The notes under the pieces were generated by a model. That model was not told the origin of the DNA and searched no databases. It saw only the letters and a list, made by a program, of their open reading frames with translations. Positions 1-11,117 of a stretch of DNA of 64,000 nucleotides are shown piece after piece. The stretch spans positions 392,812 to 456,811 of the forward strand of contig NZ_JAKRGA010000004.1 of the NCBI RefSeq assembly GCF_022347785.1, in the 5' to 3' direction. This DNA comes from Psychrobium sp. MM17-31. Its GTDB lineage: Bacteria; Pseudomonadota; Gammaproteobacteria; Enterobacterales; Psychrobiaceae. Both the position numbers and the translations under genes were made by a program. How positions within the stretch are numbered: the stretch's first letter is position 1; each line of letters opens with the position of its first letter.

Positions 1-1
1 A

Positions 2-793
2 CAAGAATTGCCATATCGCTATTTATATGAAAACTTGAGTACGCCATTTAGTGATGAATTGACACTTGGCTTGAAACAAAAGTTGTTTGGTGGAGTATTG
101 TCATTAACTGCAGTACATCGAGATAGCAAAGATAAAGTGGTACGCGGTGATTCCTATGTTAGAGATGGGTACACTTACATTGTTCAATCGAATAACGGTG
201 AAGCAACTCACAAGCGACTTTCTCTATCTTATTCTATCGCCTTTGAGAATCATCAATTGATGTTCAATACGAGTAAAACGGAAAATACCAGTAATGGTGA
301 AAGTTCCGAATTACCTGCTGAAGTGATTCCTAGCGATGAGCGCGTATATATTTATACACCGCCTAATACTTATAAATTAGTGTCGCAGAGTTCTTTAACT
401 CAATTACAAGATAATTTCAGTAGACCCATTACTGCCAACTTGTCGTTATCTAGTCAATGGACTAAAAATCTTCGCAGTAGTCTAAGTGTTAGTTATCGCG
501 GGCGTTATGAAAGTATGGAGTATACAGGGCTCGATTATACAGCAAACTTAGGTAGTATTACCGAGCCAGGTGAGGAAGCCTATCCTGTATTCCAACAGAC
601 TCGTAAACCGGCGACTACGCGCGTAAATGGCAAGGTGTCATATGATTATGACATTTCAGCCAAACAATCACTGCGTCTTAGTTTAGAGGTTGCTAATTTG
701 TTGAACAAACGCACTTATCAAGTGGGTTTAAATCAAATTGGATTAGAGACCGGTCGCAGTTTTTGGCTAGGTCTGAGTTATAATTACGATTAA
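2..793 (+). CDS. TonB-dependent receptor, C-terminal part (5' end outside window)
   Basis: The open frame runs in from the left edge, so only the last ~264 residues are seen. The visible part is rich in alternating hydrophobic/polar strands, as in an outer-membrane beta-barrel. It contains the VANLLNKRTYQVG stretch typical of the last strands of TonB-dependent receptors and ends in an aromatic-rich strand (FWLGLSYNYD). The family imports iron chelates, haem, vitamin B12 or sugars across the outer membrane with TonB energy; the plug domain that would hint at the substrate is outside the window. A strong terminator follows at once. The di-haem peroxidase gene downstream is a common companion of iron-linked receptors, but a substrate cannot be assigned. 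Confidence 0.8.
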   Translation, partial: QELPYRYLYENLSTPFSDELTLGLKQKLFGGVLSLTAVHRDSKDKVVRGDSYVRDGYTYIVQSNNGEATHKRLSLSYSIAFENHQLMFNTSKTENTSNGESSELPAEVIPSDERVYIYTPPNTYKLVSQSSLTQLQDNFSRPITANLSLSSQWTKNLRSSLSVSYRGRYESMEYTGLDYTANLGSITEPGEEAYPVFQQTRKPATTRVNGKVSYDYDISAKQSLRLSLEVANLLNKRTYQVGLNQIGLETGRSFWLGLSYNYD

Positions 794-811
794 TCATCAC
801 CTTGGGTGAGC

Positions 812-851
812 ACAACAGCCAATATGCTTTTGCTATTGGCTGTTGTTTTTT
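812..851 (+). terminator. Intrinsic terminator of the TonB receptor gene
   Basis: Perfect 13-bp stem ACAACAGCCAATA / TATTGGCTGTTGT (812-824 and 834-846) with a 9-nt loop, followed by a T run to 851. The T run touches the ATG at 852 of the next gene, so that gene needs its own promoter or read-through. Confidence 0.85.
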
Positions 852-1964
852 ATGGAGTATAAATTGTCAGTGTTTCGTGTTCTTAGTACCTTTGCTTTAT
901 TAGTACTAACATTAGTGTGCTCATCCGTGATGCACGCTCAAGAGCTATTTTTACTGCAGCAGTTAAAAGATAGTTATAGCCAACCTCAGTCACAATGGCC
1001 TGCCATTGAAACAGCTGATGGAAGGCAAGTTCAACAACTCGCACCATTGAGCTTAGTGAAGCCAAAACCTCTGCCATCTCAAGTTATATTGGGACGTATG
1101 TTATTTCACGACACTTCGCTATCACGTGATAAAACTGTTAGTTGTAGTAGTTGTCACGAGTCGCGATTATTGTTTGGCGATATGCGCTCACAACCAATTG
1201 GAATCGATATGCAGCGTGGCCGACGTAACTCACCAAATATTTTTGGTATCGATCATTGGCAGAGCTTTTTTTGGGACGGTAGAGCCGAAACTGCAGAGCA
1301 GCAAGCTTTGATGCCAATTGAGGATCCAAAGGAAATGGATTTTAGTGTGGAAGGGGCTTTACTGAGAATTAACTCAGAGACTAAATATCGGCCATTGATA
1401 AAAAAGGCCTTTGGGACAACAACGCTAAATCGCCAGCAACTCGCCAAAGCGATCGTAGCGTTTGAACGCACAATTATGCCAAAAGATACCTTATTTTCAC
1501 GATTTATCGCTATGGTGCAACACAATCCTAAAGCTGCGATAACTATGTTGTCTGAGTCGCAACTCAAAGGACTACATCTCTACCGCACTAAAGCTAGATG
1601 TATGACTTGCCACAATGGTCCTTTACTCAGTGACAATCGATTTCATATCACAGGGTTACATGCATTTGGCCGTCGTTTAGAAGATTTAGGGCGTTACGAG
1701 CATACGCAGGATCCGAGTGATGTAGGGGCGTTTAGAACACCTTCATTGGTGATGGTTAGCCATACCGAGCCTTGGATGCATCACGGGTTATTCGTGAGTT
1801 TACCGGGAATTATTAATTTCTATAACCGAGGTGGTGCACAACCTAAGCCACGCAAAGATAGAAAACCCGATCCACTCTTTCCCACGACAACGTCGTTGCT
1901 AAAGCCACTTAAGTTGTCTAAACAGGAAAGAGAGGATTTATTGGCATTTTTAAAAATTCTTTAA
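852..1964 (+). CDS. Di-haem cytochrome c peroxidase family protein
   Basis: About 370 aa. A hydrophobic signal peptide (roughly residues 5-30, ending near MHAQ) predicts a periplasmic protein. Two haem c attachment motifs are visible: CSSCH (C98, C101, H102) and CMTCH (C250, C253, H254), with the spacing and the PNIFG...FWDGRA stretch of bacterial CcpA/MauG-type peroxidases. The family reduces H2O2 with electrons from small cytochromes or, in MauG-like members, oxidises proteins. The ATG at 852 is chosen because an in-frame TTG at 843 lies inside the upstream terminator. Lengths of ~350-400 aa are normal. Whether it acts as a peroxidase or a MauG-like oxidase cannot be decided from sequence alone. 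Confidence 0.9.
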   Translation: MEYKLSVFRVLSTFALLVLTLVCSSVMHAQELFLLQQLKDSYSQPQSQWPAIETADGRQVQQLAPLSLVKPKPLPSQVILGRMLFHDTSLSRDKTVSCSSCHESRLLFGDMRSQPIGIDMQRGRRNSPNIFGIDHWQSFFWDGRAETAEQQALMPIEDPKEMDFSVEGALLRINSETKYRPLIKKAFGTTTLNRQQLAKAIVAFERTIMPKDTLFSRFIAMVQHNPKAAITMLSESQLKGLHLYRTKARCMTCHNGPLLSDNRFHITGLHAFGRRLEDLGRYEHTQDPSDVGAFRTPSLVMVSHTEPWMHHGLFVSLPGIINFYNRGGAQPKPRKDRKPDPLFPTTTSLLKPLKLSKQEREDLLAFLKIL

Positions 1965-1978
1965 TGTGTAACTTACAA

Positions 1979-3148
1979 CTATTGAATTGCCTGCGGCATT
2001 TGATGTGGTTTTGGTACCCATTGACTGGCGATGAGTGAACATGCCGCTAGTGCTGCTCCGGCGTAAAAGACCAGTGAGTTGTCGATTAACCAAATCAATC
2101 CAAATAGCGCAGGAATAAACACCGCCGCGATGTGGTTGATGCTAAAGCTAACACCAGCACTTCCTGCCAAATCTTGTGGGTCGGCAATCTTTTTAAAGTA
2201 GGTTTTTAAAGCTATCGCCATTGCAAAAAATAGATGGTCAATAACATAAAGACCTGCAGCCACAGTGCTCGATTCAACAAGCGCATAGCCAGTAAATACA
2301 GCGATTAATCCGATGTACTCCAATGTTAGTGCTCTGTGTTCACCAACACGGCCGATCCATGCGCCGATCTTCGGTGCTAAAAAGAAGTTAATCACGTGGT
2401 TTAGAATATATAGCGCGGTAACTTCGGCGACTGAATAACCAAATTTCTCCACCATTAAGAATCCCGCGAATACCACAAAGATTTGACGACGGGCGCCTGA
2501 TAAAAAGGTCAGTAAATAGAACAAGCTATAGCGCTTTTTTAAAATTAACTTTTTGTGCTGTGGCGCGCCGTGATTAAACTCAGGCATGGCGAGAAATAGT
2601 ATGGCAGTGAGCACAATACCGACTCCGCCTAACGCCATATAAACCCACATATAGTCAGCGTCTAATAAACTAAATGCTACCCAAACTGCGCCATAAGCTA
2701 GCAGCGCTGAAGCTGATTTTATCGATAGCAGTTTTCCGAGTTTTTCCGCCGCTTCATCGTGATTAAACCATTGTAAGGAGAGTGATTGGTTGATGGTTTC
2801 ATAGTAGTGGAAACCCACCGACATCAAGATAGTTGTCGCATAGAGTCCATACACCGTGGGAAATAATCCCGTGATAGTAACGCCAATGGATAACAGTGCT
2901 AGTGAGACAACCGCAAAGGTTTGCTCTTTGAGAACTAGTAACACGAATACAGCGGTAAAGGCTAAAAAGCCTGGGACTTCACGTAGTGATTGCAGCATGC
3001 CAATTTCTGCGCCGGTGAAATTAGCGCTCTCAATCGAGAAATTATTGAGCATGGCAAGCCAAGCAGAGAAGGTCACCGACATAGTGATAGTCGCCAACGC
3101 CAAATAAACGAAGGGAGTTTGATATTTTTTAGGGATTAATGAACGCAT
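1979..3148 (-). CDS. MFS transporter
   Basis: 389 aa, almost entirely hydrophobic, with about 12 predicted membrane spans and a charged central loop (around residues 190-205), as in the major facilitator superfamily. It is an inner-membrane secondary transporter; the substrate is not recognisable. It is transcribed divergently from an AraC-type regulator with a 77-bp shared promoter region, which suggests that the regulator controls it. Its 3' end faces the peroxidase gene with only a 14-bp gap. Confidence 0.85.
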   Translation of the reverse strand: MRSLIPKKYQTPFVYLALATITMSVTFSAWLAMLNNFSIESANFTGAEIGMLQSLREVPGFLAFTAVFVLLVLKEQTFAVVSLALLSIGVTITGLFPTVYGLYATTILMSVGFHYYETINQSLSLQWFNHDEAAEKLGKLLSIKSASALLAYGAVWVAFSLLDADYMWVYMALGGVGIVLTAILFLAMPEFNHGAPQHKKLILKKRYSLFYLLTFLSGARRQIFVVFAGFLMVEKFGYSVAEVTALYILNHVINFFLAPKIGAWIGRVGEHRALTLEYIGLIAVFTGYALVESSTVAAGLYVIDHLFFAMAIALKTYFKKIADPQDLAGSAGVSFSINHIAAVFIPALFGLIWLIDNSLVFYAGAALAACSLIASQWVPKPHQMPQAIQ

Positions 3149-3225
3149 AAATGAGAGCCAATTTAACTGTTGCCAAAAAGATAATTGATTATAAGATGGA
3201 CTAACTTTGGCTGATAGTGTGAATT

Positions 3226-4038
3226 ATGACAAAAGATATCGATAATATGACAGCTGATGGTTGGACTATTACTCAGCGCTCGAAACATCGCACATTAACT
3301 CATCCGATTATGCCCGTGCGGCGTGATATGGAGCCTATGGTGCAAGTGGTAAAGCACAGCCATAGTTGGGGGCAACTGGTTTATGCATCGCAAGGTGTGA
3401 TGCAGGTTATTGCCGATGAGGGTTATCACATCGTGCCGCCGGGGCAGGCGCTGTGGCTGCCGTCTAATGTTGAGCATCAAGTGGCTAGCCGTTTTGGCGC
3501 GACTTTTCGCAACTTACATATCGATGAATCATTGTGTGGCGTGTTGGGAGACAAGGTTTATTCGTTTAACGTTGAGCCGTTATTGCGAGAAGTCATTTTA
3601 GCGATGTGCCAGTGGCCGTTTGACTATGAGATGACGGATGAGCGCGAGCGGTTGCTTGCGGTGTTAATTGATCTTCTAAAAGCTGCGCCCAAAACAGGGC
3701 TCTTTATGCCTTCAATTACTGACAAACGCTTAACGCCGATTATCGAAGCCATTACCGCCCAACCAGATAATAAAAAGACCTTGGAGCAATGGGCTAGTGA
3801 AGTCGGCGCATCGAGCCGCACATTGAATCGTTTATTTAATCAATATTTTGGTTTTGGCTTTAGTCAGTGGAAGCAAAAACTGCGAATAATTCAGTCGTTA
3901 AACTTACTCGCTGACGGACTGACTACTCAAGAAATCGCATCGACGTTGGGATATGAATCGAGTTCGGCATTTATCTATGCGTTTAAGCAGCATTTAGGTT
4001 GCTCTCCCGGCCATTATCGCAAACAAAATCAAGCGTAA
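3226..4038 (+). CDS. AraC family transcriptional regulator with N-terminal cupin
   Basis: 270 aa. The N-terminal half (about 25-115) looks like the cupin ligand-binding fold of AraC proteins (HSHSWGQLVYASQGVM, then PPGQALWLPSNVEHQV). The C-terminal ~90 residues hold two helix-turn-helix units (LEQWASEVGASSRTLNRLF and IASTLGYESSSAFIYAFKQ), ending with the family-typical G-CSPGHYRK. It probably binds a small ligand and regulates the divergent MFS transporter gene. ATG 3226 is used; an in-frame ATG at 3247 is an alternative. Confidence 0.92.
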   Translation: MTKDIDNMTADGWTITQRSKHRTLTHPIMPVRRDMEPMVQVVKHSHSWGQLVYASQGVMQVIADEGYHIVPPGQALWLPSNVEHQVASRFGATFRNLHIDESLCGVLGDKVYSFNVEPLLREVILAMCQWPFDYEMTDERERLLAVLIDLLKAAPKTGLFMPSITDKRLTPIIEAITAQPDNKKTLEQWASEVGASSRTLNRLFNQYFGFGFSQWKQKLRIIQSLNLLADGLTTQEIASTLGYESSSAFIYAFKQHLGCSPGHYRKQNQA

Positions 4039-4189
4039 TCTTCGGTAGTAATTTAGGCGGAATCTCCTTACAATTGGGCCATCTCATTAGCTTTTGTATA
4101 TTTTCTATCGCAGGAGCGCTTAGCCGCCTACATTGACTAAAATTCATAGCTTGGCGTCGATAATAATTATTATAAAATTAGGAATCTTG

Positions 4190-6658
4190 ATGAAAAAATT
4201 ACTAATTGCATCCCTCGCATTAGGAGCAACTGCCTGTACGACAACGGCAACTAAAGTTGCGGCGCCGGTTGCCAATCAGCCTGTTGAAGTTATTCAAGCC
4301 GCTCAGCCATTACTCAAAGGTGAGCAGCTTACCATGAAGCAAATCATGGCAGATCCTACATGGATGGGCATTGCACCAACCAACGCTCAATGGCGCGATG
4401 ACAATTCGATTTTCTATTCCTTAAAACAAGCTGATTCCCCATTGTACGATGTGTTCGTACAAGCGATTGATGGCAAAGCGAAGAAACTTGGTTTGGGCGA
4501 TGCTCATCTTTCGGCACAAGCTAATGGTGTTTTAAATAGCGATAAGTCACTAAAAGCCTTTACTTACCAAGGTAATATTTTCATTAAAGAGCTAAGCTCG
4601 GGCACCATCAAGCAGCTAACTCGTGACTCTTCACGTCGCTCGCAACTACAATTTCTAACCGACGGCCGCTTAGCTTACAAACAAGACAATGCTTTCTACG
4701 CCATCGATTTAGCCTCAAACAGCAATGCATTATTGGTTGAAATTAAGTTTGCCAAAGCGCCGAAAGCGCCGCAAACACCAACCACCTACATTGGCGCGCA
4801 GCAGCACCGCCTAATCAAATACGTAGCATTAGAGCAGCACAACAAAGCAGTGCGTTTCAAGCACAAGCAAGATTTAAAAGCGCAAAATAAAACAATGGCT
4901 ACAGCGCCGTTTTATTTAGATCCTAAACATCGTTTAGTTGAAATGAGCCTAAGCCCGAGCGGCGATAAGTTGCTTGTGGCGACTAAAGACAAGAGCGTTT
5001 CATGGCGCAGTAAACACGACATTATGCCCAACTACCTAGGTAGCCAAGGCTATGTTGAAGCTGTTGATGCCCGTGCACGTGTGGCAGAAGCAAAACCAAA
5101 TGCTCATACCTTAGTGTACATTGACGTTGCTACTCGCAAACAACAAACATTAGATTTCAGTCAACTACCGGGTTTTGATGACGATGTATTAGCCAGTGTA
5201 AAAGCGGAGAATTACGCCAAACAAGGCAAAAAGTACGTCAGTAAAAAAGCGCCGCGTAACATCACTTTGTTACCTGACTGGACATGGCGCCAAAGCGCGA
5301 TGGCGTGGAACGACGATGGCTCAGCATTGGCCATTATGCTTGAAGCAAACGATAATAAAGATCGTTGGTTAACTAGCTATGATTTTGCCAATAACAAATT
5401 AAAAACGTTGCACCGTTTACACGATGATGCTTGGGTTAACTACACCTTCAACGAATTTGGTTGGTTAAATGACAACGCAAGCCTGTATTTCCTATCGGAA
5501 GAGAGTGGCTACTCGCAAGTTTATACTGTCGATTTAAAAGGTAAGATCGATCGCGTAACTAGTGGTAAATACGAAATTAGCAGCGTGACGTTAAGTGACG
5601 ACGGTAAAACTATTTTCTACAAAGCGAACAAATCGCACCCTGGTAAATATGAAATCTATCGCACTGATTTAGCTACCAAGCAGCAAACTCAGCTGACTAA
5701 ACTTGGCGGCATGACGGATTACAAACTTAGCCCAGCTGAAGACAAGTTATTATTAACGCATTCGTCGCTACTGCGTCATAACGACATTTACGTTGCTAGC
5801 GCGACTAAACAAGGTGAAGTTAAACGTTTAACCGATACGGTTAGCGAAGAATTTGCCAGCTACGATTGGCAAGCGCCGAAGATTGTTGCCGTACCGTCGA
5901 GTCACGGTGAGCAACCAATTTACGCTAAGATTTATTTACCACCGGGTTTTGATAGCAAAAAAGCAGAATCTTACCCAGCAGTTATCTTTAACCACGGTGC
6001 GGGTTACTTGCAAAATTCACACTATGGTTTCTCGGGTTACTTCCGTGAGTTTATGTTCCACAACTTATTAGCGCAGCAAGGCTATGTGGTTATGGATATG
6101 GATTACCGCGCTTCTAAAGGTTATGGCCGTGACTGGCGTACCGCGATTTATCGTCAAATGGGCACGCCTGAAATTCAAGATTTGGAAGATGGGGTCGATT
6201 ACATGAGTAAGTACTTACAGGTTGATAAAAACCGCGTTGGTACTTACGGTGGTTCGTACGGTGGCTTTATGACATTCATGGCGCTATTCACCAAGCCTGA
6301 ATTATTCCAAGCGGGTGCAGCATTACGTCCAGTAACTGATTGGGCACATTATAATGACGGCTATACTTCTAATATCTTAAACCGTCCAAACGACGATGAT
6401 ATTGCTTATCGCAAGAGCTCGCCGATTGAATACGCGCAAAATCTTAATAAGCCTCTGTTAATCATGGCGGGTGTATTAGATGACAACGTATTCTTCCAAG
6501 ACAGCGTGCGTTTAGTTCAGCGTTTGATTGAGCTTGAGAAAGAAGATTTTGAAACGGCGATTTACCCAGTTGAGCCGCATGGCTTTAGACAACCATCGAG
6601 CTGGTTGGATGAATACCGTCGCATCTTCAAATTATTTGAAGAAAATTTAAAGAAATAG
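4190..6658 (+). CDS. S9 family peptidase (prolyl oligopeptidase / DPP-IV type), lipoprotein signal
   Basis: About 822 aa from ATG 4190, which follows an AGGA-type ribosome site; an upstream in-frame TTG at 4133 would hide the signal peptide. The N-terminus MKKLLIASLALGATAC carries a lipobox-like cysteine. A beta-propeller region with TolB/WD-like repeats (about 90-590) precedes an alpha/beta-hydrolase domain. The catalytic triad is visible: Ser689 in GGSYGGF, Asp764 in GVLDDN and His797 in EPHGF. The family cleaves peptides after proline or alanine, usually in the periplasm or at the envelope. A weak hairpin lies just after the stop (6667-6688) without a T run. Confidence 0.93.
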   Translation: MKKLLIASLALGATACTTTATKVAAPVANQPVEVIQAAQPLLKGEQLTMKQIMADPTWMGIAPTNAQWRDDNSIFYSLKQADSPLYDVFVQAIDGKAKKLGLGDAHLSAQANGVLNSDKSLKAFTYQGNIFIKELSSGTIKQLTRDSSRRSQLQFLTDGRLAYKQDNAFYAIDLASNSNALLVEIKFAKAPKAPQTPTTYIGAQQHRLIKYVALEQHNKAVRFKHKQDLKAQNKTMATAPFYLDPKHRLVEMSLSPSGDKLLVATKDKSVSWRSKHDIMPNYLGSQGYVEAVDARARVAEAKPNAHTLVYIDVATRKQQTLDFSQLPGFDDDVLASVKAENYAKQGKKYVSKKAPRNITLLPDWTWRQSAMAWNDDGSALAIMLEANDNKDRWLTSYDFANNKLKTLHRLHDDAWVNYTFNEFGWLNDNASLYFLSEESGYSQVYTVDLKGKIDRVTSGKYEISSVTLSDDGKTIFYKANKSHPGKYEIYRTDLATKQQTQLTKLGGMTDYKLSPAEDKLLLTHSSLLRHNDIYVASATKQGEVKRLTDTVSEEFASYDWQAPKIVAVPSSHGEQPIYAKIYLPPGFDSKKAESYPAVIFNHGAGYLQNSHYGFSGYFREFMFHNLLAQQGYVVMDMDYRASKGYGRDWRTAIYRQMGTPEIQDLEDGVDYMSKYLQVDKNRVGTYGGSYGGFMTFMALFTKPELFQAGAALRPVTDWAHYNDGYTSNILNRPNDDDIAYRKSSPIEYAQNLNKPLLIMAGVLDDNVFFQDSVRLVQRLIELEKEDFETAIYPVEPHGFRQPSSWLDEYRRIFKLFEENLKK

Positions 6659-6715
6659 AATGAATCGTGGCATCATTATTGGTGCCACCGCTAATTAGGG
6701 TTAGTAAGGGTTACA

Positions 6716-7942
6716 GTGAGTCGATTAAAAAACTGGTTGTCAAAAGAAGACAAATCGTTACGTAGTGCCGAGCAAAAGTCTCGGCGCCCTGCGGCTGATG
6801 GTGATGCCAAGAGTGGCTTAAAATCAGCTGGTGTTATTGAAACGGAAACTAATTTCTATCGTTACCTCGTGAGCAAAGCATTGTTGTTGCCACAAGTGGA
6901 AGAGGTAGACACGGAAATTCCAGACAATCGAATTTTACTCGACGTAGAGCTGGCGCCAGCACTTGCTCGCCAAGCGACAAAGCAAGAGAACAAAGAGCTG
7001 TTTAACGCGCTTAAAGCGCAGTTATTCCAAGATGTTGAAGCGCGCGTTGAAAATCGTTTAACTGCGATTGATGAAGAAACCTATCACCGCTTTACAATTT
7101 CGCCGTATTTAATGGATGCAGTGAATATTGTAAATACTAAAGCCGCCTCTATTTCACGTATTAAACCCTTGGTACTAAAGCACGCGAGTGTCGTCCAAAA
7201 CCTTGTTGGGGTAATGAATCGCTTTGGGTTGGTGAATCGTTCTGATGATAAACCACTGGAATCTAAAGACGCAGAATTGTGTCTGGGCTTTTTAGGCATC
7301 GAGAAACTACGAGTATTTCTACCGTATTTAATCGTCCATGAATCGCTAAAAGACACCGGCTCTAAGTTCCATCAACCATCGCGTAAAATATGGAATCACG
7401 TGCAAATTACCGCACAAGCAGCAAGTGCACTAGCAACTCTTGAAGAGGAATTAGATCCCGACGAAGTGTATATGATGGCGCTGTTTCACGAGATGGGCGC
7501 AACTATGTTGCTACATTTGGTGGATGAATGTTTCTATGAGACAAGGCGTGAACTAAGCCGCGATGCAGCTGAATCTGGCGCTTCAGAAGTGAGTCATAAG
7601 TTAGCAGAAATTACCTCGGCAGTGCCTGTGCTTGACCGCTTAATGCCTACAAAGGCCAAAGCGCTAAGTGCTGAAATTGCAGCCCGCTACAAGTTAAACT
7701 TTTTCCGTTTAGCGCCAACCTTGCAAGAATTAGCACAATCGCTGAGTATTGATGATATGGGACCTGCGGCACGCGTGATTGCTCAGGGCCGGAGTTACGC
7801 AGTATTTAAGCAAATGTATCGCGAAGAATTAATCGATAAAGTCGAAGCGACCGCATTGCTGAATTATTATCAGATTGATGCTGAGAAAATGAAACTGCTT
7901 AACAAGCAAAAATATCTCAAAGTTCCTAAGGTTGAGCCTTAG
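6716..7942 (+). CDS. HDOD domain protein
   Basis: 408 aa, GTG start at 6716 preceded by TAAGGG. The middle (about 130-330) matches the HDOD fold: a helical HD-like domain without the full HD metal motif, with the LGFLGIEKLRVFLPYLIV and ALFHEMGATMLLHLV stretches. HDOD proteins are cytoplasmic signalling proteins often linked to motility, biofilm or stress control in marine Gammaproteobacteria. No output or receiver domain is attached. The N-terminal 60 residues are charged and probably disordered. It overlaps the convergent solute-binding gene by 17 bp at the 3' end. Confidence 0.85.
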   Translation: MSRLKNWLSKEDKSLRSAEQKSRRPAADGDAKSGLKSAGVIETETNFYRYLVSKALLLPQVEEVDTEIPDNRILLDVELAPALARQATKQENKELFNALKAQLFQDVEARVENRLTAIDEETYHRFTISPYLMDAVNIVNTKAASISRIKPLVLKHASVVQNLVGVMNRFGLVNRSDDKPLESKDAELCLGFLGIEKLRVFLPYLIVHESLKDTGSKFHQPSRKIWNHVQITAQAASALATLEEELDPDEVYMMALFHEMGATMLLHLVDECFYETRRELSRDAAESGASEVSHKLAEITSAVPVLDRLMPTKAKALSAEIAARYKLNFFRLAPTLQELAQSLSIDDMGPAARVIAQGRSYAVFKQMYREELIDKVEATALLNYYQIDAEKMKLLNKQKYLKVPKVEP

Positions 7943-8687
7943 ACATTCCCTGATAACACGAATTATCGTCATATTGCATCAGCTGGCACAAGTCTTTTTC
8001 TTGGGCCAGCTTTTTGTATGCGCCTTCGATTTTAGCGATGATTTCTGGCGGGGTTTGCAGGCTAACCGCAATCGAAGGAATTGACGAGAATGCGTAGCCA
8101 ATCTTTTCAATACTATTGACGTCTAAGCCAATATCTATCGCCGCGCGTTGTAGTTGTAAATCTGACGCGATCACCAAATCAACGCGACCAATTTTAAGCA
8201 TACCCAGCGTTTGACGGACATGAGTGACTCGACTGATATTCTCAAAACCATGGTGAGTAACGAAGGTATCGTTCGCTGTGCCTATTTGAGTGCCAATCGT
8301 TAATTGTTTCAATTTATCAGATGGAAGGTTTGTCAAATTCGATGACTTTAACGCGTAATAGTTTATATCGGCGCGCGACGGAAAACGTGCTATCCAATGG
8401 AATTTATCTTCTCGTGAGTTAGTGCGGTTAATAGTGTAGATAAGCACATTAGGTTTGGTTTGTGCTAACTGATAGCTGCGCGCCCACGGCAGAACTGCGA
8501 TGGTGTAATCAATGTCGGCCAGCTCTAATATTTCTTTGACAAGCTCAGTGTGTGGGCCTTTGACTTCACCGCGTTCGACAAAGTTAAATGGCCAAAGGTT
8601 TTCTGTTACTACTAATAGCGGTTGCTTGGCATAACAACGCATGCTCAAAATTAAAATAAAGAGTAACAATAGGGCTTTTTTTATCAC
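7926..8687 (-). CDS. Orphan periplasmic solute-binding protein (SBP_bac_3 type)
   Basis: 253 aa with a clear signal peptide (residues 1-20, ending CYA). The mature part has the bilobal PF00497-type pattern: LLVVTENLWPFNFVE at the start, LPWARSYQLAQTKPNV, and a lobe-crossing TIGTQIGTANDTFV. It is a close paralogue of the next gene (8699-9460) and of 30561-31349. No permease or ATPase gene is adjacent, so it may serve as a binding or sensing protein rather than an ABC transporter component. The ligand is unknown. Confidence 0.85.
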   Translation of the reverse strand: MIKKALLLLFILILSMRCYAKQPLLVVTENLWPFNFVERGEVKGPHTELVKEILELADIDYTIAVLPWARSYQLAQTKPNVLIYTINRTNSREDKFHWIARFPSRADINYYALKSSNLTNLPSDKLKQLTIGTQIGTANDTFVTHHGFENISRVTHVRQTLGMLKIGRVDLVIASDLQLQRAAIDIGLDVNSIEKIGYAFSSIPSIAVSLQTPPEIIAKIEGAYKKLAQEKDLCQLMQYDDNSCYQGMSKAQP

Positions 8688-8698
8688 AGGGATCTCCG

Positions 8699-9460
8699 CT
8701 ACAGCTTTTCTACCTTAATGCAGTCAGCTGGTGCTATCTCCATAATTTTGCATAATCCTTGTGATTTGTGAAGTGCTTGGGCCGTTTGTTGAAGCTTAGT
8801 AACGATCGCCTGAGGTGTTTGTATGCTCATAGCTATGGCGGGTTTAGAGCTAAATGCAGTGTCGATTTTTACAATATCTTGGCGCGCTAAACCATTTTGG
8901 CGAATGGCGTGAAGAATGGCATTTTCAGAGGAGATAACTAAATCAACGCGTCCACGTTTAAGCATGCCAACTGATTGAGTGATTCGTGAAACGCGACTGA
9001 CTTTTTCAAACTTGTTGCGCACTAAAAAGGCATCGTTCACCGAGTCTATCAGTGCTGCTATTCGCAACTGCTTTATTGATTCTTTAGTCTGTGGTGCTAG
9101 TTTGTGATCGGCTAGCGCGTAGAAATTACTTTCTACTTTAACTGGAATGTGGGTTATCCAATGAAACTTATCGTGGCGTGAAGCGGTGTGATTAATGGTG
9201 TAAATCATGACATTGGGTTTAGTTCGAGCCATCTGATAACTGCGCGCCCACGGCAATAGCGCTAGGGTATAGTCCATGTCTGCTTGTTCTAACAATTGTT
9301 TGACTAATGTCGTGGCACTGCCCTTGATTTGATTATCTTCTAAATAATTAAATGGCCACAGATCTTCGGTGACGACTAGCAGCGGCGGTTCCGCTGATGG
9401 ATTTTGGGCGGTTAAATAGCCACTGTAAAAACACAAAATTAAACAGATTAACCACTTCAT
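8699..9460 (-). CDS. Orphan periplasmic solute-binding protein (tandem paralogue)
   Basis: 253 aa, same length and architecture as its downstream neighbour: signal peptide (1-18), LLVVTEDLWPFNYLE, LPWARSYQMARTKPNV and DKFHWITHIP. The two genes are 11 bp apart on the same strand and form a tandem duplication with considerable divergence. They are probably cotranscribed from the region upstream of 9460, which is shared with the divergent ast operon. No transporter partner is visible. The ligand is unknown; amino acids or short polar solutes are typical for the family. Confidence 0.85.
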   Translation of the reverse strand: MKWLICLILCFYSGYLTAQNPSAEPPLLVVTEDLWPFNYLEDNQIKGSATTLVKQLLEQADMDYTLALLPWARSYQMARTKPNVMIYTINHTASRHDKFHWITHIPVKVESNFYALADHKLAPQTKESIKQLRIAALIDSVNDAFLVRNKFEKVSRVSRITQSVGMLKRGRVDLVISSENAILHAIRQNGLARQDIVKIDTAFSSKPAIAMSIQTPQAIVTKLQQTAQALHKSQGLCKIMEIAPADCIKVEKL

Positions 9461-11030
<1,570 letters not shown>

Positions 11031-11041
11031 TAGCGTCTTCG

Positions 11042-11075
11042 AAAAAAGGCGAGTGCATAAACACTCGCCTTTTTT
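11042..11075 (+). terminator. Strong terminator inside ast operon 1 (between astC and astA)
   Basis: Stem AAAAAAGGCGAGTG / CACTCGCCTTTTTT with loop CATAAA, ending in a T run. It sits 12 bp after the astC stop and 43 bp before the astA start. Expression of astA-astD therefore depends on read-through or a further promoter. Confidence 0.88.
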
Positions 11076-11117
11076 ATCCTTTAGCATTCATTCACCCATC
11101 CAAGTAGAGGATCCATT

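Noticed and set aside
6667..6688. Hairpin GTGGCATC/GGTGCCAC after the S9 peptidase as terminator
   Set aside because: No T run follows and the HDOD gene starts soon after on the same strand.
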